Assembly (NCBI RefSeq): GCF_003369915.1
Contig: NC_046674.1
Span: forward strand, 1,860,001-1,924,000
DNA length: 64,000 nt
Direction of reading: 5' to 3'
From: Drosophila miranda
Lineage: Eukaryota; Arthropoda; Insecta; Diptera; Drosophilidae
The translations under genes and the position numbers were made by a program. Below, piece after piece: positions 45,545 through 57,468 of the stretch (the first letter of the stretch is position 1; every line of letters starts with the position of its first letter). Below the pieces are notes generated by a model. It did no database searches and was not told where the DNA came from. It saw nothing but the letters and a program-made list of their open reading frames with translations.

Positions 45545-47690
45545 AGCGCTCTGCTCTGCTCTGATGATCTTGGCAGCCATCGATCGACCCAACCCCAACC
45601 CCAACCCCAAACCCAACCGCAGCCCCAAAAGAAGCGATCGATTTGCTCAACCAGCAATGCATAAAACATTTTCTTCTTATTTTACAACAAAACCAACAAA
45701 ATATCTAAAGAGAACATACACACCCCAACCCACACCCACACACACATAACGAAGATAATTAGTGCATAAAAGTTAAGTGAAAAGAGATGATGATGATGAT
45801 GATAATATCCTATACAGACGAGAGACACAATTCGAAAACCAACATTCACCAAACCACAACACACCACACAAACAATCATGAACTTGTGCTTATGAAAATT
45901 CACCACGACAACGTTTCAATTAGTAAATGTGCTAAGAAAACTCGATCCACTCGGACGCGAAGTGCGACGCGAGCCTATATATATATTAAAATAATCTATT
46001 TAATATTTAGAAACGAAAATGTCAAGCTCACTCGCAGAGGTTTTTTCGTCAGAACAGAACAGAACGGAACGGAACGGAACACAAAAGTCAACGATCTATA
46101 TCCTTTCGATGGATGTATGTATATTGGCGTTACGTAGTTGAACCCTGAACCCCCCACAGATGGTGTGGATAGCAGCATCCACTATCCAGATGGATCCCCA
46201 CACACACACAATCACAATCAGCACACACACACACACACGATTCAAATCCATTTCAAATGTCGTTTCGAGTATGATTTCGCTTTCAAGTTAAACTTAAGTT
46301 GAAAAAAAACAAAAAAAAAACAGGCAACGCAGCAACCGAAAATACACATATGTATATCGAATTTTTGCAATGGAAAACCAACGTATATATATATATATAT
46401 ATATAAATGAATAAATATATGCAATTAGTTTTTGTTCTTGGTATTATCAAATAGAATTTATTTGTGCGTTTCTGATGATGAGATGACGATTACATATGTT
46501 AGTGTGGAAAGCAGAGGGAAATTTATACATAAATTGAATTGTCTGTATGCTCATTTTTATGGAGAACAAAACAAAATAAAACAAAGCAAAGCAAAGCAAA
46601 ATAAAACGCCATTGTAAAAACTAAGTGATAAAAACAAAGTAAAAAAATTAAATAATATTAGAGCGAAAGAGCGAGAGCAGAAGCAGAAGCGAAGCGAAGC
46701 AGAAAGAATGTTTTTAAGCAGAAGCCGGAACAATTATAACTGATTTAATGTAAAATAAAGCCGAAAGCAACACAAACAAAACAATGCTTACAACATTTGA
46801 TGCATAATTAATGGAAATGGAAATGAAAGAGACGGAAGTACGGATGCACCATGACGTTTATAAGGAGAGCACTAACCTTATAGCAAACGAATTGGAGGGA
46901 ATTACAAAATGAGAACCTAGTTAAGCTGCATTTTTTTACTGAACTTTTATACAGAGCAATGAAAAAGAGAAAAACAAGAAACAAATTTGAAACGAATCAA
47001 ATCGTATCGAATCGAATCGAGTCGAGTAGCAGACGAGAAGCATAAATTAAACCAAAATTCTATAAATCGTAGCATGTTAACAAATGATAAAAAACCCATT
47101 AACAAACAATCTCCGCTTGTTGTACTGTGTGTGCATTTCCTTTGTGTTTTTAACAAGCTTCAATATCAAAAGTGGTCACGATGCAATATATCTCTACAAT
47201 ACATACATATGCCAAATGTGTATAGAACTCTTCTGAATTTCCCACACAATGAATGGATTACATTCTTTTCAAATATGTCAAATTAGATGGAGTCTAGTTT
47301 TTGTGTTGTTTTCTTAAATTCTCCCTCCTCCCTCCCTCTCTCCCACCCTCGATTCCTCCACCACACAGCAAAGGAATCGGAACGTAGGACAACCCGCGTC
47401 TCATTATGAAATATTATATTTAAAATATTTTTTTTTTGTTGTATTTGTATTCCCCTATTACCCCGTATTTAATAATGTTCATCAAAACGAAATGGAAAAC
47501 AATGCTGCACTAAAATGCAAATCTAAAAATCAACAACAGAAAAGCAAATGAAATGAATAAAAGAATTAGTAATAAATGCTTACTTTATTTCTAAAATAAA
47601 ACAAGTAAAATGATACAGAAATGAATGTAAATCTAATTATTATATATATATAATCTCAAAATTAAAAGGAAAAAAAAACTATATCAAACG
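45545..47690 (+). other. msn: Presumed long msn 3' untranslated region
   Basis: About 2.1 kb of AT-rich, non-coding sequence follows the stop. AATAAA signals lie near 46754, 47556, 47571 and 47595, the last cluster being a good candidate for the distal poly(A) site. Short-period tracts include (ATG)n at 45786-45803 and a run of GCAAA units near 46580-46600. No other gene is seen until the pseudogene at 48.2 kb, so several alternative 3' ends are possible. Confidence 0.5.
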
Positions 47691-48185
47691 TGGTCTTATT
47701 TGATTATTTATTTATGCAAGAAAATCCAAATTAGTTGGTGTCTTGTCTCGGAGGAATTCTCAATTCAAATAGTGCGCGCTTATCCATCGAACAGTCGCGG
47801 ACAGTGAAATGTGGACCACTTTTGGCACTTTGATCCAGAAAATGCGCCAGTGGTCCAAACTCAACGAACCTTGGACTGCGAATGATTGGAGAAACGTAAT
47901 GTTTTTAGTGAATTTAAGATATAAATGTTTGGTTGGGAAAGAATGACGAATGATCGACGGAAAGGCGGGGAACGCTATAAAAATGATTGCCTAAAGTGGC
48001 AGCAGGATGCTCTGTGGATGTTTTATTGCATTATAGAGTCGGATTTCTGAATGAGGAATACCGTCTAATGAGAAACACATTCCGCCCTTATCTTCTAGGA
48101 CGATTCTGCTTCTTGCCACCGTACAAGATTGGTGAGGAATTTTTTGTTCAACTATGTTGTTGTATTGTGTTATGATTTCTTCTCC
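47691..48185. other. Spacer between msn and the ALDH pseudogene
   Basis: No coding region or repeat is recognised. It contains an isolated GC-richer stretch (47750-47960) without a usable frame. Confidence 0.45.
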
Positions 48186-48990
48186 TTAGGAGTTCTTCTG
48201 TGGAACCTTCACAATGACGCTCTTGACCTCCGTGTGGTTGGAGAGTGCATATTCCCCGTTCTCACGGCCATGGCCGGACATCTTATATCGTCCGAAGGGA
48301 GCCTGGGCAGTCAGGGCATTGTAGTGCCGGCACGCAGGCCACCGACAATTTAGTTGGCCTAGTCCAGATTGTCCACACCGTTGGCTGGACAAAGTAGCCG
48401 GGAAGTCCTTCGGGACGGCTACCACCGGCCACCAGCTTGGCGCCCTGCAGCTTGCCCTGCTGGATCATTCCAAGGATCTTATCCATCTGCTTCTGGTTGA
48501 CCTGGGGACCCTGCTCGGTGTTCAGATCGAAGGCAGTGCCCACGGTCCTCTTCTAGGTGCGAGATCCGGCATAGCAGCACTGGCCCATGTTGAAGCAGAG
48601 GCCGAAATGGGCCGCCCAACTTCAGGGTCACGCGCTTCAGGTTCGTGTGGCCGGATGCCCGTTGGATGAGCCTTTCTACATCCGTGGATCCGGTGAAGGC
48701 TACCTTGTCGACATCTGTGTGATTGGCCAGGGCAGCGCTGGCTGCACGGAAACTAGGCACCACATTAACAACTCGACTGGCTTTAGGACGATGGTGTTGC
48801 CGGTAGCCCAGTTTCAGCGATGGTCTGCTCTGTGATCGGAAATTCGATGCTTTGAAATTTTTTGCCCGATTTGGTTTTGTGCCACTTACTTGTTGATGAA
48901 CAGCCTGTGCAGAGCGCCTCCGGGGTGGTCTGGGGGCTGAGGCAGGGCGGAGTAGTGGGCCACAGCTGTGGCATAGGGCGCCGCCGGTCT
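48186..48990 (-). pseudogene. Aldehyde dehydrogenase pseudogene (ALDH1/2-like)
   Basis: Read on the minus strand, blocks of an NAD-dependent aldehyde dehydrogenase appear in the right order but in different frames. They are N-terminal [20 protein letters not shown], then [20 protein letters not shown] with [11 protein letters not shown], then [12 protein letters not shown] with [20 protein letters not shown], and last [20 protein letters not shown] ending [10 protein letters not shown] and a stop. About 150 codons are missing after the N-terminal block, and another segment between the FVQPTV and APFG blocks is lost. The catalytic-cysteine region is garbled. There are several frameshifts. It must be a dead copy of a cytosolic/mitochondrial ALDH of the type that ends in 'VAQKNS'. 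No introns or poly(A) tail prove how it was copied. Confidence 0.86.
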
Positions 48991-49233
48991 TCAAAACGGC
49001 CTACTTACTTTGTTTTGTCCCGCAATTGAGATGGCAGTGCTTCGATAAGTCGCGACAGCTGATCGCTGGTGGTGGCAGTTCCTCGATAGGACAATCCATA
49101 TCGATGCTGTTATTTACAACACTCTGTACTCTTAACAGCACCTCCTGTGCCCTTAACAGCGTGCTGTTAACGCGCGGAAAACTGACGAAGTTGGCTGCGC
49201 TAGCTGTCATTTTGACAATTGCGTTTATCTTCC

Positions 49234-49264
49234 ACTCTTTCTTTTCTTTTCTACCCGAGATTCG
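49234..49264 (+). promoter_or_regulatory. RpL8: RpL8 TCT-type initiator and 5' noncoding exon
   Basis: The pyrimidine string CTCTTTCTTTTC (49234-49245) fits the TCT initiator of fly ribosomal-protein genes. A GTACGT donor at 49265 and the pyrimidine-tract acceptor ending at 49487 would splice a short leader to within two bases of the ATG, the usual arrangement for this gene class. Exact start not determined. Confidence 0.55.
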
Positions 49265-49489
49265 GTACGTAGCGTACTGTTGAAATGTTAATCGTGCAAT
49301 TTTTCCCAAATATCGCAACATCCTAACATGATAATAAACAAAAGTGCAACGAAAAGCCTGGCACTGGCCAACGTATACAATATTTAATAGAATGTTGCGA
49401 TGGGCGAGCTTTAAATTGCGACGGAAATGTCGGCCCAGAGTGTTGTGATGAATGTGTTCATTTTTTTTTTTTTTTTTTCGTTTACAGAA

Positions 49490-50326
49490 ATGGGTCGCGT
49501 TATTCGTGCACAACGTAAGGGAGCTGGTTCCGTCTTCAAGGCGCACGTCAAGAAGCGCAAGGGAGCCGCCAAACTCCGCTCTCTGGACTTTGCCGAGCGC
49601 TCCGGCTACATCCGAGGTGTTGTCAAGGTAAGTTCTTCAGATGTCAGACATTGTCAGGCCATATATTAAATATATGTCATTTTGTGGTCTTAGGACATCG
49701 TGCACGATCCCGGTCGTGGCGCCCCCTTGGCTGTCGTTCATTTCCGGGACCCCTACCGCTACAAGATCCGCAAGGAGTTGTTCATCGCTCCCGAGGGCAT
49801 GCACACCGGCCAGTTCGTGTACTGCGGCCGCAAGGCTACCCTGCAGATCGGCAATGTGATGCCCCTGAGTCAGATGCCCGAGGGTACCATCATCTGCAAC
49901 TTGGAGGAGAAAACTGGTGACCGTGGCCGTCTCGCCCGCACCTCTGGCAACTACGCCACCGTGATTGCCCACAACCCCGACACCAAGAAGACCCGTGTCA
50001 AGCTGCCCTCGGGCGCCAAGAAGGTTGTGCCCTCTGCCAACCGCGCCATGGTTGGAATCGTCGCAGGCGGCGGTCGTATCGACAAGCCCATCCTGAAGGC
50101 TGGTCGTGCCTACCACAAGTACAAGGTGAAGCGCAACAGCTGGCCTAAGGTGCGTGGTGTTGCCATGAACCCTGTGGAGCATCCCCACGGTGGTGGTAAC
50201 CATCAGCATATTGGTAAGGCTTCCACTGTCAAGCGAGGCACATCTGCTGGTCGCAAGGTCGGTCTCATTGCTGCCCGTCGTACCGGTAGAATTCGTGGTG
50301 GCAAGGGCGACAGCAAGGACAAATAA
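49490..50326 (+). CDS. RpL8: Ribosomal protein L8 (uL2)
   Basis: Two coding exons, 49490-49627 and 49694-50326, joined by a 66-nt intron, encode 256 residues, the usual length of eukaryotic L8/uL2. The protein starts [20 protein letters not shown] and contains the universally conserved uL2 segment ...[19 protein letters not shown]... near the C-terminus. This segment sits at the peptidyl-transferase centre of the large subunit, and its histidine is required for activity (known of the family). Codon use is strongly biased to C/G-ending codons (GCC, AAG, CTG), as in highly expressed genes. There is nothing unusual in the coding part. Confidence 0.99.
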
Positions 50327-50455
50327 GCTGTTGACCGACGTGGAGCAGGTTCCGTCTAAGATCGGCGTGGCAGTGTTGTTTTGTGTTGCGCTGTTTGAGA
50401 TAATGCAATTCTATATGGAAAATCTGTATGTTGTCAGCATACACTTGACACGACG

Positions 50456-50461
50456 GAATAA
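50456..50461 (+). terminator. RpL8: RpL8 poly(A) signal
   Basis: AATAAA about 130 nt after the stop. A genomic run of about 15 A follows at 50474-50488, close to where cleavage would occur. Confidence 0.75.
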
Positions 50462-50499
50462 AATCTATTTGTAAAAAAAAAAAAAAAACATGGGTTTGG

Positions 50500-51799
50500 T
50501 TACATTTATTTGATTTGGAGGATAGAGCTATTTTTTTTTTTAAATATTTTCTGGCACTGCTACCTCAATCTGGGACTGTTTTGGTACAGTAAATTGATGG
50601 GACACAATGGTTTATGGCTTCTATATGATCGGAGAGGAAAACCTGTTTTCATATGCAAATATTGGTTGAATTACATATATTGGTTTGAATTGAGAAATTC
50701 TATGCTTTGAATCATCAGTTTCAGCAATCCCCATATGATGTATACAATTTGAAATCTCTACGATCAATCACGAAATCTGATGAATTTTCAAAAAATTCGC
50801 CGATAAGTTCGAAATTGAATTAAATTTTTATTTACGGTATATAATGGTATGTTTAATTGTATCAATCTATTACATTTTATTTTTAAATGTTAAACATAGA
50901 CTATAAACACTTCCATACGGAGGTTTTTTTTAATTTTCGCTCTCTCAAATCGTGCTTCCCTGCATTATTTATTCCACATGTGTAGTTACCATGTATAAAA
51001 ATGGTTGATCTTCTTGTTTTAACATTATTTAAGACAAAATCCAATGAAACTAGTTCCTTAAAACTAGCCATTCGACGGAATATCAAAATATCAAAAACCG
51101 GTTGACAACAATGATTCCCGGCAACACTAATTTTCATACCCTAGGGAAAAGGATATTATAGAATTGAGAAAATGTTTGTCATCCCAGGCTCCGTAGGTAT
51201 CAGGATCGAGATATATATATATACATTATAATATACATATGCATGTATATGTCGAAAACATATTGAGAACATTTCTTTACTAATTACGTTTTAGAACAAG
51301 TTCGGAAAACAGGACCTTCATATAAAATTAACGAAATACGGTATACAAACTCCTATACACGCATCCTTTTTTTAAATACAAGCAACATTGAGACTGTTTT
51401 TTTGTTGAACTATTTTGTTTAAGCCTTGTTTTAGTCAAAATACACTAAAAACAAGGTCTAAAAACTAACCAATTTTGTAGAAAATTGATTCATCAATGGC
51501 CTAAAATTACGTGGGCAAAACTTAAGGTTTTAGTTAGGCAGCATTATTCAACGGAATAAAGAAATTGAACAATTGGAACGATTTTTCTTTTACGTTTTAT
51601 TACGTTTCATTTGTTTGACATTTTTCGCTAGAACCTTTTTTTACGCAAAATCCAATAAAAGCAAGTGGTTAAAATAAGCCAGTTAAGTAGAAAATTTATT
51701 CATTAATCGGATAAAATGATGTGGGCATGGCTAAATGTGCTATATAGCTAGTAATATTCGACGGAATATCAAAAACGAGGAATATCTAAAATATAACTT
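50500..51799. repeat. Dispersed-repeat segment between RpL8 and dos
   Basis: 50500-50980 is AT-rich spacer without a gene. From about 51060 the same family as at 4.4-8.7 kb returns: 'attcgacggaatatc' (51071 and 51757), 'cataccctagggaaaaggat' (51135), 'gtaggtatcaggatcgagat' (51194), 'ttagtcaaaatacactaaaa' (51431) and 'tttacgcaaaatccaataaa' (51640). The stretch 51590-51790 is nearly the same as 5690-5890. Confidence 0.8.
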
Positions 51800-51900
51800 G
51801 AATTCGTCAGTATATTTACGGTATATTTTTAAAGTAAGACGGTATGTTTCGGTATATTTCCGAGGGTCGGACGGTATATTTTATCGATAGATCCGCAGTG
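51800..51900 (+). promoter_or_regulatory. dos: Promoter-like repeat block with DRE upstream of dos
   Basis: It contains 'cagtatatttacggtatatt', 'ggtatgtttcggtatatttc', 'cgagggtcggacggtatatt' and then TATCGATA (51882-51889), a perfect DREF site, followed by 'gatccgcagtgcaatac'. It is about 95% the same as 8670-8760 upstream of msn until the Motif 1 position, where msn has GGTCACACT and dos has CAGTGCAAT. The dos start codon lies 107 bp after the DRE. Confidence 0.6.
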
Positions 51901-51995
51901 CAATACAAAAGCAAAAAAAAGAACAACCAAAAAAAAGTTTGGGTGCCCAGGGCAATATTATTTCCATTATTTTTCCACTGCTGCACTGCTGAAAA

Positions 51996-54900
51996 ATGGA
52001 TCGCACTTTCTACGAAGGGTGGCTAATTAAGTCGCCACCAACAAAACGAATTTGGCGTGCAGTAAGTTTCCCTTTGGAATCGTCTTGGAACCAACTCCGT
52101 TCGGTTCGGATATTATTAAGCAGTTTCCCCAACTCCCTGAATACAAGCGAAGTGAAATGTGCATCAAAGTGCAAACCGCAAAGCTTACGGTAAACATCAG
52201 AAAAGAAGAGATATATTCTTACAATCTCCAACTGGAGGAAATTGTTTTTGCCAACTCTCCTACTATACTGAGTCACAAAAGGAAACGCACCAAACGAATC
52301 GCAGTGGCATTTTTGTACAATTACTCTGTGCCTCTATCTGTGGCTGTGTGTGTGTGTATTCGTATATGCCTGTTTGTGACTGAATTTGTTTGTCATAATA
52401 TAATTCATTAATAAGCGTCAGGCAGGCTGATGTGATGCCGCTGCCGCCTCGGTCAGGGGAAGCGGAAATTGATTGAAATGCAAACAAGCTTAAACCGCAG
52501 AGAGAGCAAGTTTCCAGTTTATATTGTAACTGCAAAATGTGAATGAAATTTACGATAGCCTCCGTCTTCCGATGCGCTTGTACATACATATGTACATATG
52601 TATGAGTGTGTGTGTTTTGTTTGTTTGTTTGCATACGGCGTGGGAACATGTTTTGGCGCTGGTCTAAATTTACGCTTAATTAATTCTTTCGTTTAATGTT
52701 TACTTTGCTTGGGCCCCGATGTGCGCCGCAGAGGCAAAGGCAGAGCCAGAGGCAGAGGCGTTTGCTCGCTCGTGTATTAAATTACCAGCAACTGTTGCGT
52801 TTAATCAAATTATATTCTGTTGAATTTATTCAAGTAGAAAGTATGCACGAGGGCTACGTAAATAAGTATGCATGTATGTATCTATGGAGTATGCATGTTT
52901 TATATGGATGTACTGACGATAAGCCACATCACATCACGCACCAAACAAAACCAAACCAAAGCGACGGGAGGGAGACGAACCACAAAAAACAATGACGCAC
53001 TTGTCTTTCCAGCTTGTTATTGTTGTTTCTGTTTGCTGGCATTTCTAGGGGGCTGCCGCTGCCCGTTATGTATCGTATGTGTGCATGCATGTGTGCGTGT
53101 TGGTACATTTGAAACCACTTATAACGGAACCAAGAGTTCCAGGAACACACTGGCGTCCCACTACAGCAGGGGTACGGCAGTGCGGGAGAGCGAGAGCCAA
53201 GTCTACTCGTAGTACGGAACCGTCTGACCTTCTGCTTAATAGTCTTGTCCATTGGGCAAACACAATACAGATGGTTCCACTGTACCTATAAGAAAATATT
53301 AATGCCTTTCGTATGTCTCAAGGAAATTAGCTCGCATATTGCCATCTCTCTGGGGTGCCAATTTCTGGCACAGCCTGCTTGTGTGTGGCATTATGTTTAT
53401 TGTTTATAATTCAATTAAGCGTGAAATTCGGAAATTGAACAGACTACAGAATAAAAACAAATACACAAATATTAAACAACACATACCCCCCCACACCCAC
53501 ACCTACAAAACTGAAGCCCGAGCTGGAGTTTAGCGATGACACAAACCCAACAGCCAACCCCACCCCCCCACTCTACCATACAGCTGTTTAGCAATCATTT
53601 TAACGGCACTCTGTGGGCGTGTGTGCATCTGAGGGTATCTGTGTGTATGTGTTCGCTGATTACCCAAGAAAATGTCAATGCAAATATGATTCGCGGAAAA
53701 GCAGCAGCGACGTTGCTTACTCACCCTTGATACGAGCAGTGGTCGCTCCTCTGGACAGTCGGCGCCAGAAAAAGCTGCACCCCTGATAGCTGAAGCCGTA
53801 GCCGTCCGTCCATCTCATCCATCATTTGTTTACTAACTTTAACGCTTTGTTTTATTCTCCTATTTCTTATGTTTTTTTTGTAGCGCTGGCGGCGACGCTG
53901 GTTCACGCTGAAGCAGGGCGAGATACCCGAACAGTTCTGCCTTGAATACTACACCGATCACAATTGCCGCAAGCTGAAGGGCGTCATCGATTTGGATCAA
54001 TGCGAGCAAGTGGACTGCGGCCTGCGGCTGGAGAATCGCAAGCAGAAGTTTCAGTACATGTTCGACATCAAGACGCCGAAGCGCACGTACTACCTGGCTG
54101 CGGAGACAGAATCGGACATGCGGGATTGGGTTAACTGCATCTGCCAGGTGTGTCACCTGCATGACACCAAGCAGTCGAATGAGCTGCCACTGGGCTCTGT
54201 GGGGGCAGGTGAGAGAACAACACATAAATAAAAGAATTCGTACCTAATTTGTGTCCCATTTGTTCCCACAACAGACGAGAATCGCACGCAGAACACGAGC
54301 TCCAGCGGTGGCCTGAGCAACTCCACACAAAATACAACCACCACTTCGTTGCACTCTTCGGCGGGAACTATCGCCGCTCAGGCTACGGCAACGGGGGGAG
54401 CTGCCCAAATGCGTCGTCCGGTGGTCATTGATCAGCAGCCACTGCCGCAGAATCCCGGCAACAACAACTCGGACTCGGTCTACGTCAACACGGAGTACAG
54501 CAATCGCGAGACAATGCTGTGTGATGGAAACTTCGATCAGCAAGATTTACTCTCGGCAGCACAACAGCAGCCGCCCCCCTCGCCGGCCACGGCCCTCTAT
54601 TTGAACCATAGTGCGCTGATCCAGGCTCAGGCAGCGGCTGCAGCCGCCGAGCAGCAGCAACAACAGCAACAGCAGGCTGCCCGTCTTGCGGTCAATGCGA
54701 ACGGAGTGGTGCGGAAGCTGCCAGAGCATCTGGTGCTCACCCAACAAACCCTGGCCGAGGCAGCAGCCGAGCAGCAGCATAGCAGCGTGCAGGCATCGCC
54801 AGCCCTGAGCACCGCCTCTGGACCGTATATACCCATTAGCGAGTGCTTCTCGGGCAGCCCCAAGTTCCTGCTGGACAACCACCACTCCAGTACAGGCGGT

Positions 54901-56796
54901 CCCGGCCCAGATGGGGCCATACCAAACAATCCCACAACGCCGTTGAACAATTTGGATCCCAAGTTTTACGATACACCGCGTAGTCATAACAATATTGGCC
55001 TAAATCTGACCAATGACCAGTCCTACTCCCCCAAAATTACCAACTTGAGTCTGGTAATTGAATATGAATATAGATCTAATCCGATCCATGAGTAATCGTC
55101 ATTGTATTTTCCTCTTTATAGCAACAGCTGGCGGCTAACTCTGCTAGCAAGCAGCGTTCCGACTCGGACTCGGAGAGCGTCTTCACCGATGACGATGAGT
55201 GGGCGCATCCCCTGCCACTCCGCGAGAATGTGGGTAAGTAGTCACCGCATCTCCACTCCACTCCGAATTGGTGAATATCTAAGATTATTCATAGATCGCA
55301 GCACCAGACCCTCGGATAGTTCCATTGAGAACGAATCATTTGTGCTGACTTACTCGCAGCGCTTCTCCAAAATGCCCGAAGATGGTGCAGCCGTAGCTCC
55401 GCCACCCGACAAGCAGTCAAAACTGACGGCCGCATCATCTCTGGCAGATGCAGGCGACCATCGCACATTGGAGAAGCTGGCCAAGGTGTTGAAGAACAAG
55501 AATAATCTCATACTAGACTTTAAGGAGAATGAAAAGTGAGTAGCACGAGACCACCCCGACCAGCAACAACCAATCAATATAAATCCCAATCATTTTCCCT
55601 CAATTCCAGAATCACTCGGGATCTGCCGCAGCTTTCGGACACGGAAAACACATCGCCAGCTATTGTGGCCCGTCGGAATGCAAGCTCCGGGTTTATTGAG
55701 GAAAGCTACGACATTCCACGCTCCCATCAGCTGCCCTACTACAATGTCAGCCAGCTGCTGGGCGAGCGACCGGTCACCAGTCCGCACAACAGCAACCCCA
55801 TTGCTGCTTCCACGCCCAATTTGATGGCAGCAGCCGATCTGGCTGCCGTTGCGGTGCCAGTGGCAGTGGCAGCCAATCCCTGCCAGACTCCGGCTACCAT
55901 AGCAGCCACCTCACCCACAAGTGCGCGTACGCTGCCCCGCCCACACTGCTACACCAATGCAGCGCCCACCAAAATGGAGGGAAATGTGTTTCGATACGAT
56001 TTCATCGAGCAAATGGATTGTCCGCCAGTGAACCGCAAACTGAAACCAAAGGCTGCCGGCACTCCTGCCGTGGAGGATAAGCCTCCGGAGGAGTTCCCAG
56101 CCAAGCCGCCGGTGGGCGTCGAGCATTTGACCAGCAAATTGGGCGCGGCCCAGCTGCAGCCGATTGGGCCGCCCAGCGTGGATCGCAAGTGTAAACCAAA
56201 TGCGTACAAGGTAAGGCTGGAAGGATCTCTCCCTAAATGTACGCTATAAGATTCCTTTGCTCTATTTTCAGCTTGGCACTTCGGCCACCATGTCGCCGTC
56301 GTCGCGTCGCTCTTCCGGAGCACCACTCTCCATGGTGCTACCCCACGAGACCGATGTTCACTCCTCGGCGTTGGTTGCCTACTTCCATGAGACGCGCACT
56401 CTGCCACGCCAGCAACATCGTCCGCATCCCAACAGTCCTGGCAGCCTCTCAGTGCAGCATCAGCGCACAGCGTCGGCAGTAGCTGCCATGATGACCTCCT
56501 CAGGCGCAGCGCCGAAACAACAGCCGCCAGCGCAGGCAAATCACAAGCTGCAGTACTTTGATCTGGATGTAACCAACAAGCCGCCCCTGCTCAATCGATC
56601 GAGCATGAGTGTGGGAAATCTCTATACCCAGGGCGGGAACGCAGGCGGTGGCATACGTCTAGCAGCGGTGGATGCGGCCTCAGCCCGGGCTCCTGTGCCC
56701 AGCAGCGTGGTCTACAAATCCGTGGACTTTGTCAAGACGGATGCATTTAAGCGGATACGCGAGGAGCGCAACAAGGACAGCAACGAGGGCAAATGA
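51996..56796 (+). CDS. dos: daughter of sevenless, Gab-family docking protein
   Basis: Seven coding exons (51996-52061, 53884-54208, 54275-55053, 55122-55233, 55295-55535, 55610-56210 and 56272-56796) with agreeing phases encode 882 residues. A PH domain fills about residues 1-115 (FYEGWLIKSPP... RWRRRWFTLKQGE... DMRDWVNCICQV) and should bind phosphoinositides at the plasma membrane. The rest is a disordered docking tail. It holds candidate phosphotyrosine sites YVNTEY, KFYDTPRS, SYDIPRSH, QYFDLDV and, near the C-terminus, VVYKSVDF. It also has two PxxxRxxKP motifs (PPVNRKLKP and PSVDRKCKP), the form known to bind the C-terminal SH3 of Grb2/Drk. In D. melanogaster Dos links receptor tyrosine kinases such as Sevenless to the phosphatase Corkscrew. 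The start codon has the context 'gaaaaATGG'. Intron 1 (1.8 kb) splits the PH domain. Confidence 0.96.
52062..53883 (+). other. dos: dos intron 1
   Basis: This 1.8-kb intron has donor GTAAGT and acceptor tttttttgtag. It contains a TACATATG palindromic cluster (52578-52600), CAGAGG-type repeats near 52736-52762 and TG-rich tracts. No gene is seen within it. Confidence 0.7.
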
Positions 56797-57468
56797 TTGA
56801 GCTTGGTCTCCGTCTACGTCTACCCACATGAGAGCGTGCAATATCCAAGGACCATGTTGCGGATCCGGACTCCTGTAGTGCCTACACCAGCGGCCAGCCC
56901 CCATTCAAAATGCTGGCCCACAACAGTGCAAATTCAATGTGGCTTTTACATTTGTTATCATTATCATCTATCATTATCATCTCGAAATGTACACCCCACC
57001 CCCTTAAAAACTTGCGAAACGATCATGAGTATCTCTTCTATCTAGTGATAAGCTGGCACATTGTGCGTTTTATCTCTTTTAGTGTGCTTCCTTGAATCTG
57101 TAATCCTTGTAATCTGCTGTTCGTTTCGCAATTCAATCGTGCTTCCAACACTTCCACAATATAGATACGATATATATAGTCGATAAGCGTCTGAATCAAA
57201 ATGCAAACATGACAAGCGATTTTAGTGCTAATTTTACAATGCAAACCTTTTATATACACCAGCAACATATTTATAAATACACGATGCTATAGCAACGCAA
57301 CAGAAAATGTGTTTCGTTCAAAAACAAAGTTTACCTAGAAATATTACTTGGCAACAGGCAGGCAATCGAAAAGCAAACAATCAAATACAAAAAGTCCCCG
57401 TCAGTCGCAGTATATTTTCAAGTCTCGATTTTAGAGTTTCACTATTATAGCCATATATTTCGTTAGCC
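56797..57468 (+). other. dos 3' UTR and spacer before the enkurin gene
   Basis: 672 bp without a coding region. TATA-rich stretches lie at 57158-57180. The interval must hold the dos 3' end and the start of the next gene on the same strand. I cannot place a firm poly(A) signal. Confidence 0.4.
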
